From contig CAPOZU010000015.1 in assembly GCA_948676835.1 (NCBI GenBank), forward strand, positions 1 through 56,209: 56,209 nt of DNA, in the 5' to 3' direction. The translations under genes and the position numbers were made by a program. The notes below the pieces were generated by a model that had not been told where the DNA came from, ran no database searches, and saw only the letters and a program-made list of their open reading frames with translations. Of the stretch, positions 10,256 to 17,478 are shown one piece after another. Each line of letters opens with the position of its first letter. The stretch's first letter is position 1. The DNA comes from an uncultured Clostridia bacterium. Lineage in GTDB: Bacteria; Bacillota; Clostridia; TANB77; CAG-508.

Positions 10256-11902
10256 ATGAAAGATACATTATTACTTACTAAGATTCTATTAAAGAGTTCA
10301 TTTAATAAAACTAGTAATAAAAAAGGATTTGGAATTGGGAAATTAATTTTATATATAATAGTATATGGATACATTATAGGAATATTTTCATATGTGTCTT
10401 ATATGGCTATTTCACAATTAATGCCATTTAATCAGGAAATGTTATTTGTATGCTTATGTTTTGCAGGAGTTATTGGATTTGGAATAATTCATACATTATT
10501 TACAAGTTTAAATTTATTATTCTTTTCAAAAGATATAGAAAACCTATTACCACTACCAATTAATCCGATAAAAATAATTATGGCAAAATTTAATTGTTTA
10601 ATTGTTACACAATATTTTATTGTATTAGCAATATTGGTGCCAGTTTTAGTAGTTTATGGTGTTTTATTAAATTGTAAAATTATATTTTATTTAATGTCAT
10701 TTTTGGTTTCATTACTAATTCCAGTTGTACCAGTATTATTATCATCATTACTTATAATAATGGTTATGAAATTTACAAAAATAATTAAAAATAAAGAAGC
10801 AGTACAATATATTTCTGTTTTTTGTACAATAATTCTAATAATTTTAATACAAATATTTTCAAGTTCTATGGGGAATCAAGAAGTGTCTGATGCACAGCTT
10901 GCGGAAATGCTAATTTCTCAAAGCGATATAATAAATAGTTCTTCAAATGTTTTCTTTACATTAAAACCTGCTTTAAATGCTATATTAAATTATAATAACA
11001 TAGAAGGATTAAAAGCTTTAGCAATATTAAGTGTTGAAACATTCTTAATACATTTTATAATATGTAATATTGTTTCTAAAGCATATATAAAAACAGTTAC
11101 AAAGATTTCTTCATTAGGAAGTAAAAAAGGTAAAAAAATAGATACTACTAAAGATTTTGAAAAGAATAAATTATGGAATTCATATTTAAAAAAAGAATTT
11201 AAAATATTAGTTAGAAATCCCATATTTTTTATGCAGTGTGTATTACCATCAATAATTTTTCCATTTATATTTTCACTTCCAATATTTATTGCGGTAAAAG
11301 AATCAGATCCAGATATTATGAAAATATATACAGAATTTTTGTTAGGTGATATTAATAATTCTATTGGAATAGCAGTTATTCTAGTTATAATATTAATGCT
11401 TTATATGTTTAATTTTATTGCATTAACAGCAATTTCACGAGATGGAAAAGATTCTACATTTATGAAACAGATACCAATTCCTTTATATAAACAGATTTTT
11501 TACAAAATATTACCTGGAATTCTTTTAAATATATTTCCAATACTATATGTTATGATTGTAGCAAAATTAGTTGTAAAAGACTTAAATTTTGATATGATAA
11601 TTTTTTCATCAATTATTGCAATGCTTTGTAATGTTCTTAATAATTATTTAATGATACTAATAGATTTAAAAAATCCAAAGTTAAATTGGACTACAGAATA
11701 TGCTGTTGTTAAGCAAAACTTTAATATGATTTTTCAATTTATACTTGTTGTAATTCAAGCGGGAATTGTGATTGCGATATGCTCATATTTTGATATGCAG
11801 AATTCAATAATTGCTTTAATAATGTTATTTAGTATACTAATATTAATTGTAACAAAATATGTAAAAACAAATGAAAACAAAATATTTAATAAAATTATTT
11901 AA
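10256..11902 (+). CDS. ABC-2-type exporter permease
   Basis: This 548-aa integral membrane protein has roughly a dozen hydrophobic segments in two groups, split by a polar loop near residues 285-320 (KKGKKIDTTKDFEKNKLW). Its size and layout fit the two-bundle permeases that pair with a single ATPase, here the gene at 9519. The substrate is unknown. The next gene begins within about 25 nt, so all three may be co-transcribed. Confidence 0.8.
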   Translation: MKDTLLLTKILLKSSFNKTSNKKGFGIGKLILYIIVYGYIIGIFSYVSYMAISQLMPFNQEMLFVCLCFAGVIGFGIIHTLFTSLNLLFFSKDIENLLPLPINPIKIIMAKFNCLIVTQYFIVLAILVPVLVVYGVLLNCKIIFYLMSFLVSLLIPVVPVLLSSLLIIMVMKFTKIIKNKEAVQYISVFCTIILIILIQIFSSSMGNQEVSDAQLAEMLISQSDIINSSSNVFFTLKPALNAILNYNNIEGLKALAILSVETFLIHFIICNIVSKAYIKTVTKISSLGSKKGKKIDTTKDFEKNKLWNSYLKKEFKILVRNPIFFMQCVLPSIIFPFIFSLPIFIAVKESDPDIMKIYTEFLLGDINNSIGIAVILVIILMLYMFNFIALTAISRDGKDSTFMKQIPIPLYKQIFYKILPGILLNIFPILYVMIVAKLVVKDLNFDMIIFSSIIAMLCNVLNNYLMILIDLKNPKLNWTTEYAVVKQNFNMIFQFILVVIQAGIVIAICSYFDMQNSIIALIMLFSILILIVTKYVKTNENKIFNKII

Positions 11903-11925
11903 TTTAGATGCAGAAAGGAAATGTT

Positions 11926-12870
11926 ATGGAAGCAAGTAAACCATTTTTTAAAATAGTAGATGAAATATGTGAAGAAGAAAATATAAATCAAAAAATGATC
12001 TCTTATAATTGGATTAGGCAATTGGAAAAAGAAAATAAAACTCATTATATAATGAGTTATCAACTTGATTTAAATACAGCTAACTCATATAATATAGCAC
12101 ATGATAAATTTGCAACTTATGATGTTTTAAAATCAAATAATGTACCAACAATTGAACATAGAATGATTTTTAATCCTAAAACAAGAAGTAAATTTTATGG
12201 AGAAAAATTTATTGAAGATGCAGAAAAGTTACTTTTAGAAAATAATAATAAAGTAGTTATAAAAGCAAATGAATCTTGTGAGGGAAGGGATGTATATTTT
12301 TGCAGTAATAAACAAGAAATAGAAAAAACAGTAGAGAAACTATTTAGTGAAAATAAAGATACATTAAGTGCATGTCCTTATGTAGATATAGATTACGAAT
12401 ATAGAGTAATTTATCTTACAGGGGAAATACTATACATGTATAAAAAGAAAAAAGCATCAGTTGTAGGAGATGGAAAGAAAACTTTAAGAGAATTAATTAA
12501 TGAAATTAATGTAAAAAGAAATATAAATATCGAGATTATAAAAGATTTAGATTTAAACTATATTCCTAAATTTAATGAGGAAGTTTATGTATCATGGAAA
12601 CATAATTTATATAATGGCGCAGTACCAATATTAGTTGATGAAAATGATGAATTTGCAAATAAAGTAAGAGAAGTAGCATTACTTGCAGGAAAAGCAATGA
12701 ATATAAACTTTGCAAGTATTGATATAGCATTAACCTCTGATAAAAAAGTTTTAGTTATGGAAGTTAATGGAAGTGTGTGTATGAATAAGTTTTCTGAAAT
12801 AATTCCAAATGGATACGATATTGCAAAAAATATTTACAAAAAGGCTATTATAAAGATGTTTGAAAATTAA
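11926..12870 (+). CDS. ATP-grasp enzyme (RimK / glutathione-synthase / cyanophycin-synthetase-like)
   Basis: This 314-aa protein shows the ATP-grasp order. It has a KVVIKANESCEGRDV lysine and glycine segment, a YEYRVIYLTGEILYMYKK strand pair, GDGKKTLREL (typical of cyanophycin-synthetase-like ligases) and a terminal metal-binding VMEVNGSVC. Such enzymes join a carboxylate to an amine through an acyl-phosphate. Substrates are not evident. An ATG at 11908 exists, but AGAAAGGAA sits properly only before the ATG at 11926. It could act with the ABC exporter upstream. Confidence 0.75.
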   Translation: MEASKPFFKIVDEICEEENINQKMISYNWIRQLEKENKTHYIMSYQLDLNTANSYNIAHDKFATYDVLKSNNVPTIEHRMIFNPKTRSKFYGEKFIEDAEKLLLENNNKVVIKANESCEGRDVYFCSNKQEIEKTVEKLFSENKDTLSACPYVDIDYEYRVIYLTGEILYMYKKKKASVVGDGKKTLRELINEINVKRNINIEIIKDLDLNYIPKFNEEVYVSWKHNLYNGAVPILVDENDEFANKVREVALLAGKAMNINFASIDIALTSDKKVLVMEVNGSVCMNKFSEIIPNGYDIAKNIYKKAIIKMFEN

Positions 12871-12885
12871 ATTTGCTTAAAAAAC

Positions 12886-12914
12886 TTGACAGTTTACAAT
12901 AATACATATAAAAT
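12886..12914 (+). promoter_or_regulatory. Promoter of rny
   Basis: A perfect TTGACA (12886-12891) is followed by an AT-rich -10 (TAAAAT at 12909-12914, 17-nt spacer). The leader before the ATG at 13021 is about 100 nt. Confidence 0.6.
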
Positions 12915-13020
12915 AATAATGTAGGAAAAAATACAATATAAATTATATAAATAATTAATTGAATTTATGAAATAATTTTGTTGTACATTGAAAATTTAAT
13001 AGAAAGAGGTAAATGTAATT

Positions 13021-14565
13021 ATGAAAACAACTTTAATTATTGTTGCCACCTTTCTAATCTCAGCTGTAATTTTCATACCAATAGGGGTATTTATAAGAAA
13101 GAAAATTGCAGAATCTAAAATTCAAAGTGCAGAAAAAGAAGCTAAAAGATTAATTGAAAGCGTAAAAATAGAAGCTGAAAACTTAAAAAAAGAAGAATTG
13201 ATTAAAGCTAAAGAAGAAGTTTTACAAATTAGAAATGATTTAGATTTAGAGATTAAAGAAAGAAGAGGCGACATACAAGCACAAGAAAGAAGATTAATTC
13301 AAAAAGAAGAAAACTTAGAAAAAAGAGTTGCTGTTTATGATAGCAAAGAAAAAGACTTAGAAAGAAGATTAGCAGATAACGAACAAAAAAAGCAAGACTT
13401 AGAAAAACTTTATGAAAAAGAAATGGAAGAATTACAAAGAATTTCTGGATTATCTCAGGAACAAGCAAAACAACAATTGCTATCTGATTTAGATAAAGAA
13501 ATTTCTCAAGAAAAAGCACAATTAATTAGAGATTTAGATGCTAAAGCAAAAGAAGATGCAGTTAAGAATGCTAGAGAAATTGTAAGTTTTGCAATTCAAA
13601 AATGTGCTGCTGATCATACATCAGAAACAACAGTATCTGTTGTTGCACTTCCTAGTGATGAAATGAAAGGAAGAATTATTGGTAGAGAAGGTAGAAATAT
13701 AAAAACATTAGAAACACTTACTGGTATTGATTTAATAATAGATGATACACCAGAGGCTGTTATAATTTCTGGCTTTGATCCACTAAGAAGAGAAGTGGCA
13801 AGAATTGCTATTGAAAAATTAATTGAAGATGGAAGAATTCACCCAGCCAAAATAGAAGAAATGGTAGAAAAAGCTAAAGAAGAAGTGGCATCTATCATTA
13901 AAGAAGAAGGTGAAAGAGCAGCTTTAGAAACAGGTGTTAATAATCTTCATCCAGACATAATAAAATTAATTGGAAAATTAAAGTATAGAACAAGTTACGG
14001 ACAAAATGTATTAAACCACTCAATTGAAGTTTCTAATTTAGCTAGAATAATGGCTGAAGAATTAGGAATTAATTCAAAAATAGCAAGAAGAGCTGGATTA
14101 TTACATGATTTAGGAAAAGCATTAGACCATGATATGGAAGGTACACACGTTGAGCTTGGAGTTGAAGTTCTTAAAAAATATAAAGAGAATGAATCAATAA
14201 TAAATGCTGTAGAAGCACATCATGGGGATGTTGAACCACTTACTTTAGAAGCTGTTTTAGTACAAGCTGCTGATGCAATTTCTGCATCAAGACCAGGTGC
14301 TAGAAGAGAAACATTAGAGTCATATATTAAAAGACTTGAAAAACTTGAAGAAATTGCAGATTCTTTTGAAGGCGTTGAAAAATCATTTGCTATTCAAGCT
14401 GGACGTGAAGTTAGATTAATAGTAAAACCTGAAAAAGTTTCAGACGCAGATATGGTAATAATGGCTAGAGATGTTGCTAAAAAAGTTGAAAATGAAATGG
14501 AATATCCAGGACAAATAAAAGTAAATGTAATTAGAGAATCTAGAGTAATTGACTATGCAAAATAA
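13021..14565 (+). CDS. rny: Ribonuclease Y
   Basis: RNase Y is the membrane-tethered endoribonuclease that starts mRNA decay in many Firmicutes. The 514-aa protein has an N-terminal anchor (about 5-25), a long charged coiled coil (to about 190), a KH RNA-binding domain (GRIIGREGRNIKTLE) and an HD phosphohydrolase domain with HDLGK and AHHGD metal ligands. Length and order match the family. The SD AAAGAGG precedes the ATG. It has its own promoter and terminator. Confidence 0.97.
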   Translation: MKTTLIIVATFLISAVIFIPIGVFIRKKIAESKIQSAEKEAKRLIESVKIEAENLKKEELIKAKEEVLQIRNDLDLEIKERRGDIQAQERRLIQKEENLEKRVAVYDSKEKDLERRLADNEQKKQDLEKLYEKEMEELQRISGLSQEQAKQQLLSDLDKEISQEKAQLIRDLDAKAKEDAVKNAREIVSFAIQKCAADHTSETTVSVVALPSDEMKGRIIGREGRNIKTLETLTGIDLIIDDTPEAVIISGFDPLRREVARIAIEKLIEDGRIHPAKIEEMVEKAKEEVASIIKEEGERAALETGVNNLHPDIIKLIGKLKYRTSYGQNVLNHSIEVSNLARIMAEELGINSKIARRAGLLHDLGKALDHDMEGTHVELGVEVLKKYKENESIINAVEAHHGDVEPLTLEAVLVQAADAISASRPGARRETLESYIKRLEKLEEIADSFEGVEKSFAIQAGREVRLIVKPEKVSDADMVIMARDVAKKVENEMEYPGQIKVNVIRESRVIDYAK

Positions 14566-14571
14566 AAAAAT

Positions 14572-14603
14572 AGTAGAGCTGAAAAAATGCTCTACTTTTT
14601 TTA
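14572..14603 (+). terminator. Rho-independent terminator of rny
   Basis: AGTAGAGC / GCTCTACT form an 8-bp stem with a 9-nt loop and a following T run. Confidence 0.85.
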
Positions 14604-14624
14604 TTTTATTTTCTATTCTAAGTA

Positions 14625-14653
14625 TTGACATTGCTGAATTTTGCACATATAAT
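14625..14653 (+). promoter_or_regulatory. Strong sigma-A promoter of sigH
   Basis: Consensus TTGACA (14625-14630) and TATAAT (14648-14653) have a 17-nt spacer. This also shows that a possible TTG start at 14625 is not a start codon. Confidence 0.85.
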
Positions 14654-14690
14654 AGCGTTACAAAGCATTCTTAGGAGGTCAAAACGAGAA

Positions 14691-15332
14691 ATGTATAAAA
14701 GCGCATATTTTTCTAACAATAAATATGAAGACATTTCAGATGAAAGCTTAATCGAAAAAATTAGATTAGGCGATATTGAGGCGCAAGATTACTTATTGGA
14801 GAAATATAGAAATGTTGTTACAATGAAATCAAACCGTTTCTTCTTAATAGGAGCGGAAAGTGATGATATGATACAAGAAGGAATGATAGGTCTTTTTAAA
14901 GCTATACAGTCTTTTGATTTGGACAAGAAGAATATTTCATTTAAAACATTTGCAAATTTATGTATAGAAAGACAATTAATTACTGCTATAAAAACATCTA
15001 ACAGGCAAAAACATATTCCTTTAAATTCCTATTTTTCGCTTAACATAGCTGCTTATGATGAAAATGAAGATACAGAAGTTATAGATATTTTAGATACTAA
15101 TACAGTAGAAGATCCATTAGAAACAATTACTAAAAGAGAATATAGAGAATTTTTAGAAAATAAAATAGAACAGAACTTAAGTCCTTTTGAGAAAAAAGTA
15201 CTAGATAGATATATTCAAGGAGAAAGTTATGTAGATATAGCTTCTAAATTAGAATCACCAGTAAAAGCTATAGATAACGCAATACAAAGAATTAGAAAAA
15301 AAGCAACAAAATGTCTAAACACAGATGAATAA
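14691..15332 (+). CDS. sigH: RNA polymerase sigma factor SigH (Spo0H-like)
   Basis: This sigma-70-family factor of about 213 aa directs early-stationary and sporulation genes. Region 2 is visible as DDMIQEGMIGLFKAIQSFD, followed by FKTFANLCIERQLITAIK. Region 4 is SPFEKKVLDRYIQGESYVDIA with a recognition helix. The ATG at 14691 has AGGAGG 12 nt upstream. Longer in-frame versions would begin within the promoter. Together with the SpoVM-like gene at 55600 it supports a spore-forming organism. Confidence 0.9.
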   Translation: MYKSAYFSNNKYEDISDESLIEKIRLGDIEAQDYLLEKYRNVVTMKSNRFFLIGAESDDMIQEGMIGLFKAIQSFDLDKKNISFKTFANLCIERQLITAIKTSNRQKHIPLNSYFSLNIAAYDENEDTEVIDILDTNTVEDPLETITKREYREFLENKIEQNLSPFEKKVLDRYIQGESYVDIASKLESPVKAIDNAIQRIRKKATKCLNTDE

Positions 15333-15333
15333 A

Positions 15334-15367
15334 ACAAATCAATAATATATATTGATTTGTTTTTTTA
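15334..15367 (+). terminator. Rho-independent terminator of sigH
   Basis: A 10-bp stem ACAAATCAAT...ATTGATTTGT follows the stop codon and is followed by TTTTTT. Confidence 0.85.
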
Positions 15368-15389
15368 ATATTTTATTCTAAATAATATG

Positions 15390-15418
15390 TTGAAAAAAAC
15401 ATAGAATAATGTTATACT
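15390..15418 (+). promoter_or_regulatory. Promoter upstream of the tRNA region
   Basis: TTGAAA (15390-15395), a 17-nt spacer and TATACT (15413-15418). It would transcribe first the partial tRNA copy and then the full tRNA-Thr. Confidence 0.55.
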
Positions 15419-15448
15419 AATTTTATTGTAAAAAAATAAATTGATTAA

Positions 15449-15561
15449 AAAAGATGCCCTCTTAGCTCAGGTGGTAGATGCTGAGAGTGTTAGCGAAGAA
15501 TGAGCTTTACAGTCTCAGTATGCGTAATGAAATGAAGCTGCGTGCGATTGTAAAGAAACGA
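15449..15561 (+). ncRNA. Duplicated 5' tRNA half fused to a structured segment
   Basis: Bases 15449-15478 repeat exactly the 5' end of the downstream tRNA-Thr with a few flanking bases (15588-15617, offset 139). This covers the acceptor strand and most of the D-arm. After that it diverges. No anticodon arm or T-arm follows. Instead there are CTGAGA / TCTCAG (15481-15486 / 15513-15518) and CTTTACA / TTGTAAAG (15505-15511 / 15548-15555), pairings that would interlock or compete. It may be a broken tRNA copy or a tRNA-like RNA of its own. It sits directly behind a promoter. I do not recognise a known family. Confidence 0.45.
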
Positions 15562-15594
15562 AAGTTAAAATAATAAAAAATAATAAGAAAAGAT

Positions 15595-15670
<76 letters not shown>

Positions 15671-15698
15671 AACTTTTAATCAAAGAAAGGCATATAAT

Positions 15699-16796
15699 AT
15701 GAAATTAGGAATAGTTGGACTTCCAAATGTTGGAAAAAGTACTTTATTTAATAGTATTACAAAAGCAGGAGCAGAATGTGCAAATTATCCTTTCTGTACA
15801 ATAGAACCAAATGTTGGAGTTGTTGCAGTTCCAGATGAAAGAATTGAAAAATTAGCTGAAATTTACAATCCTCAAAAAGTTACAAATGCAGTTGTAGAAT
15901 TTGTCGATATTGCAGGATTAGTTAAAGGCGCAAGTAGAGGAGAAGGTTTAGGAAATAAATTTTTATCACATATTCGTGAAGTTGATAGTGTTGTACAAGT
16001 TGTAAGATGCTTTGAAAATTCTAATATAGTTCATGTTGATGGAAGTGTAGATCCAATTCGTGATATTGAAACAATAAATCTTGAATTAATTTTTGCAGAT
16101 TTGGAAACAATAGAAAAAAGACTAGATAGAGCAAGAAAACTTTTAAAAGCTGATAAAAAATATCAATTCGAAATAGATACATTAGAAAAAGTAAAAATAG
16201 CTTTAGAAGAAGGAAAATGTGCAAGAACCTTAGAGTACACTGATGAGGAAAGAGAAGTTTTAAAAGAGAGTTTCTTATTAACAATGAAACCAACATTATA
16301 TGTTGCAAATGTTTCAGAGGAGGAATTGGAAAATCCTTATGAAAATGATAATGTTAAAAAAGTTGTCGAATATGCAAAACAAGAAGGCGCAGATGTAATT
16401 CCACTATGTGTAAAAATTGAAGAAGAATTAAGCACACTTGAAAAGGAAGACAAAGCAGAAATGCTTCAAGCTCTTGGACTTGAAGAATCTGGATTGGATA
16501 AATTAATAAAAGCAAGTTATAATTTGTTGGGATTAATGTCTTTCTTAACTGCTGGAGAACCTGAAGTTAGAGCGTGGACTATAAAAATAGGTACAAAAGC
16601 GCCACAAGCTGCTGGAAAAATTCATTCAGACATCGAAAGAGGTTTTATAAAAGCGGAAGTTATTTCTTTTGAAGATTTAGTTAATAAGGCTAATGGATCA
16701 ATGGTTCAAGCAAAGGAAAAAGGATTAGTTAGATCTGAAGGAAAAGAGTATATAATGCAAGATGGAGACATTGTTTTATTTAGGTTTAATGTATAA
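15699..16796 (+). CDS. ychF: Redox-regulated ATPase/GTPase YchF
   Basis: This 365-aa member of the OLA1/YchF family is a ribosome-associated Obg-like P-loop NTPase that prefers ATP. G1 is GLPNVGKST, the G3-like motif is VDIAGLVKGAS, and the end is a TGS-type domain (GTKAPQAAGKIHSDIERGF). Length is typical. AAAGAAAGG serves as SD. Confidence 0.95.
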   Translation: MKLGIVGLPNVGKSTLFNSITKAGAECANYPFCTIEPNVGVVAVPDERIEKLAEIYNPQKVTNAVVEFVDIAGLVKGASRGEGLGNKFLSHIREVDSVVQVVRCFENSNIVHVDGSVDPIRDIETINLELIFADLETIEKRLDRARKLLKADKKYQFEIDTLEKVKIALEEGKCARTLEYTDEEREVLKESFLLTMKPTLYVANVSEEELENPYENDNVKKVVEYAKQEGADVIPLCVKIEEELSTLEKEDKAEMLQALGLEESGLDKLIKASYNLLGLMSFLTAGEPEVRAWTIKIGTKAPQAAGKIHSDIERGFIKAEVISFEDLVNKANGSMVQAKEKGLVRSEGKEYIMQDGDIVLFRFNV

Positions 16797-16860
16797 AAAT
16801 ATGACATTTGAATAAGATATATTACGATTACATTACAATTAAAAAAAATATAAAAAAAAC

Positions 16861-16890
16861 TTGCATTAAAAAAAATGTATATGTTATAAT
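16861..16890 (+). promoter_or_regulatory. Promoter of the small wall-protein gene
   Basis: TTGCAT (16861-16866) and TATAAT (16885-16890), 18-nt spacer. Its position rules out the first in-frame ATG at 16899 as the start. Confidence 0.6.
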
Positions 16891-16925
16891 ATGAACAGAT
16901 GTTAAGTAATAGGGAGATGGATAAA

Positions 16926-17309
16926 ATGTTTAAATTAAGAAAAGAAAAATTATTAGTTAGTTTAATTGTTATATTAATGGTTGTTCTAGCAGTTGGAAAT
17001 GTTACATCTTTAGCTACAGCTCCAACGATTACAGCAACTGGCGGTAACAATAAAAATACTATAAATGCAGCGCTATCTTCAAACAATGCAGCAAATGTAG
17101 GAGCTTCTGAAGCTGTTTCAGCTGGTGTAAATAATACTAATAAAACAAACACAAATACAAACAAAACAAATTCTAATAAAACAAATACAAATCGTGTAAG
17201 TAGTTCATTACCTTATGCTGGAACAAGTGGAACAGTAGTGTTTGTTGTAATAGCACTTGCAGCATCAGCAATATATGCTTATAAAAAAGTTTCAGACTAT
17301 AATATCTAA
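16926..17309 (+). CDS. Small Asn/Thr-rich secreted protein with an LPxxG-like wall anchor
   Basis: This 127-aa protein has a signal peptide (basic start, hydrophobic core to about residue 28). A short Ala/Asn/Thr-rich middle follows, with TNKTN-type repeats. It ends with LPYAGTSG, a membrane span and a short tail containing KK. That tail resembles a sortase sorting signal with the usual T displaced. The ATG at 16926 is 9 nt after AGGGAG; the ATGs at 16899 and 16917 are too close to the promoter or SD. It could be a spacer or wall-decoration protein; no enzymatic motif is seen. Confidence 0.7.
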   Translation: MFKLRKEKLLVSLIVILMVVLAVGNVTSLATAPTITATGGNNKNTINAALSSNNAANVGASEAVSAGVNNTNKTNTNTNKTNSNKTNTNRVSSSLPYAGTSGTVVFVVIALAASAIYAYKKVSDYNI

Positions 17310-17324
17310 TTAAAATAAAAAGTA

Positions 17325-17354
17325 AAGACATGTTATAAAACATGTCTTTTTTGT
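17325..17354 (+). terminator. Rho-independent terminator
   Basis: A 10-bp stem AAGACATGTT / AACATGTCTT with an ATAA loop, then TTTTT. Confidence 0.85.
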
Positions 17355-17364
17355 GTTAAAAGTA

Positions 17365-17393
17365 TTGATATTTTAAATAAATTTTGGTATAAT
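17365..17393 (+). promoter_or_regulatory. Promoter before the kinase-like gene
   Basis: TTGATA (17365-17370), 17-nt spacer, TATAAT (17388-17393). Confidence 0.65.
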
Positions 17394-17411
17394 CTTTTTG
17401 AATTATTTTAC

Positions 17412-17456
17412 AAAAGATGCGGATAAAAGCTTTTATTTGCGTCTTTTATTTTTTTA
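17412..17456 (+). terminator. Long hairpin with U-tract between promoter and CDS (attenuator)
   Basis: Two 18-nt arms (17412-17429 and 17430-17447) pair along their whole length, allowing G-U pairs, and are followed by ATTTTTTTATTT. It begins only about 12 nt after the predicted transcription start, so no aptamer or leader peptide fits before it. Transcription of the next gene must pass it. Confidence 0.75.
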
Positions 17457-17478
17457 TTTGTTTTTGTGAGGAATTATT

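Noticed and set aside
14625..14690. Longer SigH beginning at TTG 14625
   Set aside because: That codon is the -35 box of a consensus promoter, and AGGAGG serves the ATG at 14691.
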